This document shows, piece after piece, positions 1-5,937 of a stretch of DNA of 5,937 nt. The DNA lies in assembly GCA_903922535.1 (NCBI GenBank), contig CAIXUF010000853.1, positions 1 through 5,937 of the forward strand, in the 5' to 3' direction. This DNA comes from Candidatus Hydrogenedentota bacterium. Lineage in GTDB: Bacteria; Hydrogenedentota; Hydrogenedentia; Hydrogenedentiales; CAITNO01. The notes below the pieces were generated by a model, which saw only the letters and a program-made list of their open reading frames with translations, was not told the DNA's origin and ran no database searches. The position numbers and the translations under genes are program-made. How positions within the stretch are numbered: position 1 is the stretch's first letter; the number at the start of each line of letters is the position of its first letter.

Positions 1-140
1 ATGGGCGCAATCAATCGGAATCGGGGGGCGCCTTCCGTCGGAATGGGGGGCGTGATCAATCGGAACAGGTGGGCGCGATCAGTCGGAATGGGGAGGCGCG
101 ATCAATCGGAATCACCGGGCGGGATGGCTCGGAATACTCA
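1..140. mobile_element. Terminal region of an IS21-family-like insertion sequence (partial)
   Basis: This stretch consists almost entirely of short direct repeats with a GGCGCGATCAATCGGAAT-type core, ending in CGGAATACTCA at 140. IS21-family elements are known for multiple repeated transposase-binding sites at their ends and for termini that start TG and finish CA. Read on the minus strand, position 140 gives TGAGTATTCCG, which fits such a terminus, so I place the boundary there by inference. No istA or istB coding sequence is visible. The element body would lie off the left edge, and whether this is its istA-side or istB-side end cannot be told. Open frames across it are only translations of the repeats. 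It could also be a solo end left after a deletion. Confidence 0.6.
3..140. repeat. Six-copy ~23-bp direct repeat array
   Basis: The shared CGGAA core occurs at 16, 39, 61, 84, 107 and 130, giving spacings of 23, 22, 23, 23 and 23 bp. Four units (1, 3, 4, 5) also share a GGCG(C/T)(A/G)ATCA(A/G)T segment just before the core. Units 2 (GCGCCTTCCGT) and 6 (GCGGGATGGCT) are diverged there. The near-constant spacing of about two helical turns would place the cores on one face of the DNA, as expected for a multimeric transposase-binding array. The repeats stop abruptly at 140. Confidence 0.85.
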
Positions 141-530
141 CTGTATGCCCGAATCAAAGGACGAAAGAAATAGACTGCCACTTTCAAGTTTCAGATGCGT
201 ATCCTCTTGCGTTCTTCTTTCTGTGGTGCATGCAGCGGAAAAGTTAGCACGCGGCCAAACAGGGCACCTACGCCGGGAGCCGGTTTCGAGGGCAAGTGCT
301 CCCCGAATCACAGGGCATCCGAAATGTGTGGCCTTAGGTGGCATTTCTTGCCTGTAAGCGCCCTGCGCGCCTTGATCCATTTGAGCGAATTGCTTATTCT
401 TATATTCGGTTGGTTTGGTGTGGAAATATACCGCGGGGTTAATACGCGGGCCATGGCGGTGGCTGTGGCAGGGTGCGGGTAACGGGACCAGCCGAACATA
501 GGGAGCACCGGGAGCGCAGTGGCAGGGAAA
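141..530. other. Non-coding leader between the IS end and the hsdM remnant
   Basis: I see no convincing gene here on either strand. The open frames are short or lie antisense to one another, and their translations are arginine/proline-rich and unlike any family I recognise. The segment contains a locally AT-rich patch at about 386-443, where a weak promoter is proposed, and a short inverted repeat (CCGCG at 431-435, CGCGG at 445-449). It probably serves as the upstream region of the operon and may hold eroded sequence from an earlier insertion or deletion. Confidence 0.5.
372..400 (+). promoter_or_regulatory. Candidate sigma70-like promoter upstream of the operon
   Basis: TTGATC at 372-377 and TATTCT at 395-400 are separated by 17 bp, each matching the consensus -35 and -10 hexamers at 4 of 6 positions. 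They sit at the left edge of the most AT-rich patch of the leader, about 130 bp before the hsdM-remnant start and 260 bp before res. An overlapping alternative, TTGAGC (381-386) with TATATT (401-406), has only a 14-bp spacer. This is pattern matching by eye and weak; sigma factor preference in this organism is unknown. Confidence 0.25.
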
Positions 531-665
531 ATGAAGTCGTCTTCGGCCAAGGATTCGGCCGCCAACATCGGTCTTGGGGCAAAGATTTGGCTTGCGGTGG
601 ACAAACTGCAAGACCGCGGACAGCCGTCGGAACGTACACGGGGGTGGCGAAGAGACCATGTCTAA
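531..665 (+). pseudogene. hsdM: N-terminal remnant of a type I DNA methyltransferase subunit (HsdM)
   Basis: This 44-codon frame runs ATG to TAA. Residues 12-27, NIGLGAKIWLAVDKLQ, closely resemble the hallmark start of HsdM, usually of the form (A)NIGFEAKLWxAADKLR followed by NNMDAAEYKHVVLGLIF. HsdM is the modification subunit of type I restriction systems and is normally about 500 residues or more. Here the similarity stops after about residue 27, and an arginine-rich tail (DRGQPSERTRGWRRDHV) with no HsdM character follows. I infer a deletion that removed the body of hsdM and fused its first codons to sequence just upstream of res. AGGG at 524-527 lies very close (3 nt) to the ATG; an in-frame GTG at 519 is an alternative start. 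The stop falls 5 codon-shifted bases inside res, an 8-bp overlap, so translation of this short frame could couple to res. It is recognised from memory of the family, not from a search. Confidence 0.65.
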
Positions 666-3600
666 CCCCTTCTTTGACCATCCCATCCTGAATTCCCCCT
701 ACATGCGCCCCCAGAGACACTGGGAACTCGACGACCAAGGGCAGCCCACGCAGCAGATAATCGAAGCCCGGCGCAGGGCTGAATTCATCACGCCAATTCC
801 AAAGCCCAAGAAGCGCAAGAAGGACGCCTCGCAGGAGACCTTCATCTTTGACGAAGGCAAGGGACTGTCATCCAAGGAACAGGAATACGACCCCACCCCC
901 ATCATCAACGAAGTCCGCGGCCATGTGGACGCGTGGCGGTCCCTTCCAAACCCGAACCAGTGGTCGGTCACACCTGAAACCGCCCGGCTACTTCAGCACT
1001 GGCGTCACCACAAGTTCAGTGGCATCCGTCCGTTCTTCTGTCAGGTGGAGGCGGTGGAGACCGCCATCTGGCTCACCGAAGTGGCGTCACAGTTCAAAGA
1101 CGGACGGCGTTTGCTCGACCACCTCGCCCTGGTGAACAAGGAAGCCAACCCGGAACTGGTGCGGCTGGCGCTCAAACTCGCGACCGGTGCCGGAAAGACC
1201 ACGGTGATGGCCATGCTCATCGCGTGGCAGACAATCAATGCCGTGCGCCGTCCGGGCAGCAAGACCTTCACCCGCGGCTTCCTCGTCTGCGCCCCCGGTC
1301 TCACCATCAAGGACCGGCTCCGTGTTCTCCAGCCAAACGACCCCGACAGCTACTACAAAGACCGCGAACTGGTGCCCGGCGACCTGCTTGAAGAGGTCGG
1401 TCGCGCCAAGATCGTCATAACCAACTACCACGCATTCAAGCGCCGCGAGCGCATGGAGCTTTCCGCAGGCGGTCGGGCGCTGCTGAAAGGCCGCATTGGC
1501 GATGACCTCAACACGCTGGAGACCGAGGGCCAGATGCTACAGCGTGTCATGCCCGACCTTATGGGCATGAAGAACATCCTTGTCATAAACGACGAGGCCC
1601 ACCACTGCTATCGTGAAAAGCCGAAAGAGACCGACGACGAAGACCTGAAAGGCGACGACAGGAAAGAGGCCGAGAAGAACAACGAGGCTGCGCGCCTTTG
1701 GATATCGGGCATTGAGGCGGTCAAACGCACACTCGGAATCACCCGCGTAATGGACCTGTCCGCAACGCCCTTCTTTCTCCGTGGCTCCGGATATGCCGAG
1801 GGCACCCTGTTTCCGTGGACCATGAGTGACTTCTCGCTCATGGACGCCATCGAATGCGGCATCGTCAAGCTGCCGCGTGTTCCGGTGGCGGAGAACATTC
1901 CCGGCCAAGAGATGCCCGTGTTCCGCAACCTGTGGGAGAACATCCGCAAGGACATGCCCAAGAAGGGCCGCGGGCAGGGGGGCGAACTTGACCCGCTCAA
2001 GCTGCCGACGCGCCTGCAAACGGCATTGCAGGCCCTCTACGGGCACTATGAGAAGACCTTCCATCTGTGGCAAGACAACAGCGGCATGAAGTCCCCGCCA
2101 TGCTTCATCATCGTCTGCCAGAATACCGCCATCTCCAAGCTGGTCTATGACTACGTCTCCGGATTCCAGCAAAAGAAGGAAGGTGGGGGCACCACCCTGG
2201 TGAATGGACGCCTCGCGCTGTTCCGCAATTTCGACGAAGTCACCGGCGACCCGCTGCCGCGGCCAAACACACTCCTTATCGACAGCGAACAGCTTGAAGC
2301 GGGCGATGCGCTCGACGACAACTTCCGCAGCATGGCCGCCGACGAAATCGAGCGCTTCCGCCGTGATATCGTCGAGCGCACCGGCGATATCCGAGCGGGG
2401 GAGAACCTCACCGATCAGGAACTGCTCCGCGAGGTCATGAACACCGTCGGCAAGCCCGGCCAGTTGGGCGGGTCCATCCGCTGCGTGGTCTCCGTTTCGA
2501 TGCTGACCGAAGGATGGGACGCCAACACCGTCACCCACGTCTTGGGCATACGCGCCTTCGGCACCCAGCTTCTGTGCGAACAGGTTATTGGCCGCGCCCT
2601 GCGCCGCCAGTCCTATGACCTCAACGAGGAAGATCTTTTCAACGTCGAATATGCCGATGTCTTCGGCATCCCATTCGACTTTACCGCCAAGCCCGTGGTG
2701 GCCCCGCCGCAGCCGCCGCGTGAGACCGTTCAGGTCAAGGCCGTCCGCCCCGACCGCGACCCCCTCGAAATCCGCTTCCCGCGTGTCGAAGGTTACCGCG
2801 CTGAACTCCCGGAGGAACGGCTGACCGCCATCTTCAATGAGGATTCCGTACTGGAACTCAGCCCCGACCTTGTCGGGCCGTCCATCACCCGAAACTCCGG
2901 TATCATCGGCGAAGCCGTGGACCTCAACCTGAAGCACCTCGGCGACATGCGCCCGTCCACGCTGCTGTTCCATCTGACCCACCGGCTGCTCTACACGAAA
3001 TACCGCGACCCCGGAGAAGAGCCGAAGCTGCACCTCTTCGGCCAGCTAAAGCGCATCACCAAGGAGTGGCTGGACAAGCACCTTGTCTGCAAGGGCGACA
3101 CCTACCCCGCGCTGCTCATGTATCAGGAACTGGCCGACATGGCCTGCAACCGGATCACCGCGGCCATCACCAACAAGTTCCAAGGCGAACGGCCCATCAA
3201 AGCGCTGCTCGACCCCTACAACCCCACTGGGTCCACAAGCCATCTCCGCTTCAACACCTCCAAGACGGACCGGTGGGACACGTCCGGTCCGCCGCCAAAG
3301 AACCACGTCAACTGGGTCATTCTGGACAGCGACTGGGAGGCCGAGTTCTGCCGCGTGGCGGAGGCGCATCCCATGGTGGTCGCCTACACCAAGAATCACA
3401 ATCTGGGCTTTGAAGTGCCCTATCGCTACGGCTCCGAAACCCGCCGCTACCTGCCCGATTTCATCGTGCGCGTGGATGACGGACGGGGTCAGGAGGACCT
3501 GTTGAACCTCGTGGTGGAAATCAAGGGCTACCGGGGCGAGGACGCCAAGGACAAGAAGGTAACCATGGACACCTACTGGGTGCCCGGCGTGAACCACATC

Positions 3601-3720
3601 GGCACCCACGGGCGCTGGGCTTTTGCCGAGTTCACCGACGTGTACCAGATCGGCGACGATTTTGAGGCGACCGTCAGAAACAGCTTTGACGCAATGATCG
3701 AGAAAGTTGTCCAGCCATGA
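658..3720 (+). CDS. Type III-like restriction endonuclease subunit (Res, BPTD_3080-like family)
   Basis: This 1020-aa protein is the ATP-dependent helicase/nuclease subunit of a type III-like restriction system: it translocates on DNA and cleaves when its Mod partner recognises an unmethylated site. The N-terminal half is an SF2 helicase. Walker A ATGAGKT is at about 175-181 (K180), the DEAH Walker B box at 312-315, the SAT motif at 368-370, TEGWDANTV (motif V) at 617-625, and QVIGRALRR with its arginine fingers (motif VI) at 642-650. The C-terminus carries a PD-(D/E)xK endonuclease: LPDF with D934, then VVEIKGYRG with E954 and K956. All key residues are present and the frame is unbroken, so the gene looks intact. 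I chose the ATG at 658 because MSNPFFDHPILNSPY is the family-typical start; the 28 residues upstream in frame are only an out-of-frame reading of the hsdM remnant. No strong Shine-Dalgarno sequence precedes it, consistent with coupling to the overlapping short frame. The stop overlaps the next gene (ATGA). Confidence 0.92.
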   Translation: MSNPFFDHPILNSPYMRPQRHWELDDQGQPTQQIIEARRRAEFITPIPKPKKRKKDASQETFIFDEGKGLSSKEQEYDPTPIINEVRGHVDAWRSLPNPNQWSVTPETARLLQHWRHHKFSGIRPFFCQVEAVETAIWLTEVASQFKDGRRLLDHLALVNKEANPELVRLALKLATGAGKTTVMAMLIAWQTINAVRRPGSKTFTRGFLVCAPGLTIKDRLRVLQPNDPDSYYKDRELVPGDLLEEVGRAKIVITNYHAFKRRERMELSAGGRALLKGRIGDDLNTLETEGQMLQRVMPDLMGMKNILVINDEAHHCYREKPKETDDEDLKGDDRKEAEKNNEAARLWISGIEAVKRTLGITRVMDLSATPFFLRGSGYAEGTLFPWTMSDFSLMDAIECGIVKLPRVPVAENIPGQEMPVFRNLWENIRKDMPKKGRGQGGELDPLKLPTRLQTALQALYGHYEKTFHLWQDNSGMKSPPCFIIVCQNTAISKLVYDYVSGFQQKKEGGGTTLVNGRLALFRNFDEVTGDPLPRPNTLLIDSEQLEAGDALDDNFRSMAADEIERFRRDIVERTGDIRAGENLTDQELLREVMNTVGKPGQLGGSIRCVVSVSMLTEGWDANTVTHVLGIRAFGTQLLCEQVIGRALRRQSYDLNEEDLFNVEYADVFGIPFDFTAKPVVAPPQPPRETVQVKAVRPDRDPLEIRFPRVEGYRAELPEERLTAIFNEDSVLELSPDLVGPSITRNSGIIGEAVDLNLKHLGDMRPSTLLFHLTHRLLYTKYRDPGEEPKLHLFGQLKRITKEWLDKHLVCKGDTYPALLMYQELADMACNRITAAITNKFQGERPIKALLDPYNPTGSTSHLRFNTSKTDRWDTSGPPPKNHVNWVILDSDWEAEFCRVAEAHPMVVAYTKNHNLGFEVPYRYGSETRRYLPDFIVRVDDGRGQEDLLNLVVEIKGYRGEDAKDKKVTMDTYWVPGVNHIGTHGRWAFAEFTDVYQIGDDFEATVRNSFDAMIEKVVQP

Positions 3721-4913
3721 CGAAAGCGCTGTCACCCCCGGACTATCCGGCCTTCTTTGCCGCGGTGAAGGAACGCATTCTTAACGCCCGCACCTCTGCC
3801 GCCCGCTCCGTCAACCGCGACCTGATTCTGCTCTATTGGGACATTGGGCGCGGCATCGTGGAGAAACAGCAGGCGCTCGGATGGGGCGAATCGGTGATTG
3901 ACCGGCTCTCCGCAGATTTGAAGCAGGCGTTGCCGAACGTGACCGGTTTCTCGCCGCGCAACCTGCGGGATATGAAGCGGTTCTACCTTGCCTACGCCGA
4001 CGACACAATGTGGCGACAGGTTGTCGCCAAATTGCCCAAGAGCGCCCAAAGTCCCGTTTCCAAGATTTGGCGACAATCTGTCGCCGAATTGCCCAAAGGG
4101 ACCCAAGACAGCGCCGGACATATTTGGCCGCAGGCTGTGGCCAAATTGGGCGAAAGCACGGAATTAATGCGCCAAATCGTCGCCGAAATCCCGTGGGGCC
4201 ATCATCTGCTGTTATTGAACAAGCTCGCCGACCCCGACGCCTGTCTCTACTACCTGCTCGCGACGGCGCAGTTCGGCTGGTCCCGAAACGTCCTGCTCAA
4301 CCAGATCAAGGCCGGTGCCTACGAACACGCGGTCAAAGAAAAGAAGACGCACAACTTCCCGCTCGCCCTGCCGGAACACTTCGCCGAACAGGCCGACGAG
4401 ATGATGAAGAGCCGCTACAATCTCGAATTCCTCGGCATCAACGGTGCCGTGAAGGAACGTGAACTGGAAGACCGGCTAATCGGGCATTTGCAGCGCTTCA
4501 TTCTCGAATTGGGCTACGGGTTCTGCTTTATCGGGCGGCAGTACCGCCTTGCGCTGGGCCGCAAGGAATACTTCGTGGACCTGCTCTTCTACCACCGCTT
4601 TCTCAAGGCCCTTGTCGCCTTTGACCTTAAGATCGGAGCCTTTGAGCCTGAGCACGCGGGCAAAATGGACTTCTATCTCAACCTCCTCAACGACAGGGAG
4701 CGCGCAGCCGACGATCAGCCCTCCATCGGCATCATCCTCTGTGCCGAGAAGGAGGACATCGAGGTTGAATTCGCGCTCAAGACCAAAACAAATCCCATCG
4801 GCGTTGCCGAATACCACTTGCAGTCCAAGCTGCCCGCCGGGTTCAAGGGCCGCCTGCCCTCCGCAAAACAGCTTACCGACGCCGTTCGCGACGTTCTTTC
4901 GCCGGAGAAATAA
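3717..4913 (+). CDS. YhcG/DUF1016-type PD-(D/E)xK nuclease-domain protein
   Basis: This 398-aa protein has the two-part YhcG architecture. The N-terminal DUF1016 helical domain covers about residues 1-95, with RSVNRDLILLYWDIGRGI and FSPRNLRDMKRFY as typical landmarks. A C-terminal PD-(D/E)xK nuclease fold covers about 240-375. The active site is visible as YFVDLLFYH (D288) and AFDLKIGAF (D303, K305), followed by the usual HAGKMDFYLNLLND segment. The second acidic residue is D rather than the E common in relatives, still within the (D/E)xK pattern. Homologues are frequent accessory genes inside restriction-modification loci; their exact role is poorly defined, with DNA cleavage or structure-specific processing most often proposed. 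Its start overlaps the res stop by 4 bp (ATGA), so it is probably translated by coupling. Residues 99-160 form a tandem repeat insertion between the two domains, annotated separately. The frame is intact. Confidence 0.9.
   Translation: MTKALSPPDYPAFFAAVKERILNARTSAARSVNRDLILLYWDIGRGIVEKQQALGWGESVIDRLSADLKQALPNVTGFSPRNLRDMKRFYLAYADDTMWRQVVAKLPKSAQSPVSKIWRQSVAELPKGTQDSAGHIWPQAVAKLGESTELMRQIVAEIPWGHHLLLLNKLADPDACLYYLLATAQFGWSRNVLLNQIKAGAYEHAVKEKKTHNFPLALPEHFAEQADEMMKSRYNLEFLGINGAVKERELEDRLIGHLQRFILELGYGFCFIGRQYRLALGRKEYFVDLLFYHRFLKALVAFDLKIGAFEPEHAGKMDFYLNLLNDRERAADDQPSIGIILCAEKEDIEVEFALKTKTNPIGVAEYHLQSKLPAGFKGRLPSAKQLTDAVRDVLSPEK
4011..4196 (+). repeat. Tandem 57-nt (19-residue) repeats inside the YhcG-type gene
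   Basis: Four copies of a WRQxVAxLP-type motif follow one another: WRQVVAKLPKSAQ (from residue 99), WRQSVAELPKGTQ (118), WPQAVAKLGEST (137) and MRQIVAEIPW (151). The first three start at 4011, 4068 and 4125, an exact 57-nt period; the fourth starts 42 nt later, at 4167, so one unit has lost 15 nt. The last copy runs into PWGHHLLLLNK, the conserved family segment, so it is presumably the parental copy and the others its in-frame duplicates. The copies are diverged, mostly at synonymous or conservative positions, which suggests they are kept in frame by selection. Confidence 0.85.
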
Positions 4914-4918
4914 GTATG
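4904..4918 (+). promoter_or_regulatory. Ribosome binding site of the mod gene
   Basis: GGAG at 4904-4907 lies 8 nt before the ATG at 4916, inside the last codons of the preceding gene. It is the clearest Shine-Dalgarno sequence in the operon and supports this ATG, 2 nt after the upstream TAA, as the mod start. Confidence 0.6.
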
Positions 4919-5821
4919 GCCAAGAAACCGGGCACTTCAAAGACAATCGAGACGCTCAACCACGACGCCGACAAGCGGAAGAACATCCCCACCGCCGAAT
5001 ATCAGTCTGTGCTGGAGAAGGGGCAGGAACACCCGACCACGCTTCGCTACCCGCGGAACACGGACCTTGATCCGCAGCTTGTTTGGCGGGGCAAGGACGA
5101 ACAGGACTGGAGCGACCTGGTCACCTATGCGCCTCCGCTCTACATTCAGGAGAAAGTCCACCCCAAGGTGCTGATTGACGACCTCCTGCGCCAGTCCAAG
5201 CAGGCAAAGGATCAGGAAAGCGGCGCGCAGGCAGACCTTTTTGGCGACTTCAACGGCATCCCCGAAGGTGCGGACAAGACCGAGTTCTACCAGCACGACC
5301 AGAACTGGACGAACCGTATGATCCTCGGCGACTCCCTTCAGGTCATGGCCAATTTGGCTGAGCGTGAAGGGTTGCGCGGAAAGGTCCAGTGCATCTACTT
5401 CGACCCGCCCTACGGCATCAAGTTCAACAGTAACTTCCAATGGAGTACTACTGACCGTAATCCAAAAGACGGCAAGTCAGATCACATTACCCGAGAACCC
5501 GAGCAGGTTAAGGCCTTTCGCGACACATGGCGGGATGGAATCCACAGCTACCTCACCTACCTTCGTGACCGCCTAACAGTTGCGCGCGACCTCCTTACGG
5601 ATTCCGGCTCCATCTTCGTACAGATCGGCGATGAGAATGTCCATCGTGTGCGGGCGGTGATGGATGAGGTGTTTGGGGAAGACAATCTGGTCAGTGAAAT
5701 CGTCGTTCAGAAGACATATGGATTCTCTGCTGACGCCATTTCAAATGTGTCTGACTATTTACTGTGGTACGCCAAGCGTCGTGACATACTGAAGGCACGC
5801 CCTCTTTATAGGGATAAGTAG
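4916..5821 (+). pseudogene. Truncated type III-like DNA methyltransferase (Mod), N-terminal 301 aa
   Basis: The product is the beginning of a site-specific DNA methyltransferase that would methylate the recognition sequence and guide the Res subunit. Visible landmarks are an N-terminal family-specific region (LVWRGKDEQDW and YIQEKVHPKVLIDDLL), then MILGDSLQVM (about 135-144), the catalytic motif IV in YFDPPYGIKFNSNF (DPPY 163-166, typical of adenine-N6 enzymes) and SGSIFVQIGDENVHRV (230-245). In this beta-class arrangement the SAM-binding FxGxG motif lies C-terminal to DPPY, and full-length relatives are commonly several hundred residues longer. Here the frame stops after RPLYRDK at 5818, and the following DNA belongs to a transposase gene read from the other strand. 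I infer that a mobile-element insertion cut the gene. Whether the 3' part survives beyond the element cannot be seen. As written, the protein lacks motif I and the target-recognition region and should be inactive. GC content falls to about 50% (hand count, 5421-5820) from nearly 60% in the first part. Confidence 0.85.
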
Positions 5822-5828
5822 CCGACGC

Positions 5829-5849
5829 AAAATAACCTTGTCAGGTTAT
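5829..5849 (-). terminator. Possible intrinsic terminator at the transposase 3' end
   Basis: On the minus strand ATAACCT, a 4-nt loop GACA and AGGTTAT form a perfect 7-bp stem, followed by TTT and then GCG. The stem overlaps the transposase stop codon. It has only two G-C pairs and a short T tract, so it may be weak; it could instead be a structural part of the element's end. Confidence 0.35.
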
Positions 5850-5937
5850 CGTTTGGCTTGGGGGCGTATGGTGTAGTTCCATTCGCCGTGAAACTTTTCC
5901 TGCTTGAGATTGATGCCCTTGAATTCGTCATCGGTGA
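5846..5937 (-). CDS. C-terminal end of an ISAzo13-like transposase (partial)
   Basis: On the minus strand an open frame enters from the right edge and ends at a TAA (5848-5846), giving the last 29 residues of a protein. They include the stretch INLKQEKFHGEWNYTIRP. The FHGEWNYTI ending is what I recall as the C-terminal signature of ISAzo13-family (Rhodopirellula-type DDE) transposases. The catalytic residues would lie off the window. Its 3' end faces the broken mod gene, about 25 bp from the last Mod codon, which fits the short non-coding margin of an insertion sequence. The frame is too short for a firm call, and a search with the full gene would settle it. Confidence 0.7.
   Translation of the reverse strand, partial: TDDEFKGINLKQEKFHGEWNYTIRPQAKR

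Larger units (their letters stand above)
5819..5937. mobile_element. One end of an ISAzo13-like insertion sequence interrupting mod
   Basis: Everything from roughly 5819 to the window edge belongs to the element carrying the leftward transposase. The exact boundary is uncertain: the Mod-like sequence reads plausibly through YRDK (to 5818), so the TAG stop may be provided by the element. The terminal inverted repeat cannot be verified because only one end is in view. Confidence 0.6.

Noticed and set aside
3..140. CRISPR array
   Set aside because: The units are contiguous and only about 23 bp with no unique spacers between conserved repeats, and two copies are diverged. This fits transposase-binding repeats.
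1..357. 118-codon plus-strand open frame starting at base 1
   Set aside because: Its first 40 or so residues (repeats of INRNR and SVGMG) are simply the translated 23-bp DNA repeats; the rest matches nothing recognisable and lies in the non-coding leader.
431..449. CCGCG/CGCGG inverted repeat as an operator or terminator
   Set aside because: Only 5-bp arms in GC-rich DNA with no T tract and no matching regulator in view; chance is likely.
574..657. Earlier in-frame ATG giving res 28 extra residues
   Set aside because: The extra residues are a frame-shifted reading of the hsdM remnant and do not resemble the family; MSNPFFDHPILNSPY at 658 is the natural start.
138..686. 182-codon minus-strand open frame across the leader
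   Set aside because: It is antisense to the hsdM remnant and the res start and ends at the IS boundary. The translation is low in recognisable motifs, so it is taken as chance in GC-rich DNA.
1537..3033. Long (498-codon) minus-strand open frame inside res
   Set aside because: This is the frequent antisense shadow of a GC-rich gene with strong third-position bias; the plus strand carries a full set of helicase motifs.
5819..5937. Mod frame staying open past the TAG at 5819-5821 to the window edge
   Set aside because: That continuation is the antisense of the transposase C-terminus and has no methyltransferase character, so it is not readthrough of a real gene.

Overview
The window holds a compact defence (restriction-modification) operon lying between two mobile-element ends. 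It is GC-rich bacterial DNA: hand-counted lines of the large gene run near 60-67% GC. The strand layout, Shine-Dalgarno use and gene overlaps are bacterial. The species cannot be fixed from the sequence. The ISAzo13-type transposase tail and this kind of res-yhcG-mod operon occur in several GC-rich phyla, so no taxon is claimed.

Layout. Positions 1-140 carry six imperfect ~23-bp direct repeats, which look like the terminal binding-site array of an IS21-family element whose transposase genes would lie off the left edge. Positions 141-530 have no recognised gene and contain a weak candidate promoter. Positions 531-665 encode a 44-residue ORF whose first ~27 residues match the N-terminus of type I modification subunits (HsdM). 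It then breaks into unrelated sequence and stops inside the start of the next gene, so it looks like an hsdM remnant left by a deletion. Positions 658-3720 encode an intact 1020-aa restriction endonuclease of the type III Res / BPTD_3080-like kind (SF2 helicase plus C-terminal PD-(D/E)xK nuclease). Positions 3717-4913 encode a 398-aa YhcG/DUF1016-type PD-(D/E)xK protein, overlapping res by 4 bp. Positions 4916-5821 encode only the N-terminal 301 residues of the partner DNA methyltransferase (Mod). Mod is cut off where a second mobile element begins; the end of that element's leftward transposase gene (ISAzo13-like C-terminus) occupies 5846-5937.

How the parts work together. Res, YhcG and Mod form one tightly packed rightward transcription unit, with a 4-bp overlap and then a 2-bp gap. 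In type III-like systems Mod supplies DNA recognition and protective methylation, and Res supplies translocation and cleavage. Here Mod keeps its catalytic DPPY motif but ends before the expected C-terminal SAM-binding region. The system therefore looks disarmed, with an intact nuclease/helicase that has lost its specificity partner. The most interesting details are the hsdM remnant fused to the res start, the insertion that breaks mod, and a 19-residue tandem repeat inside YhcG with an exact 57-nt period.
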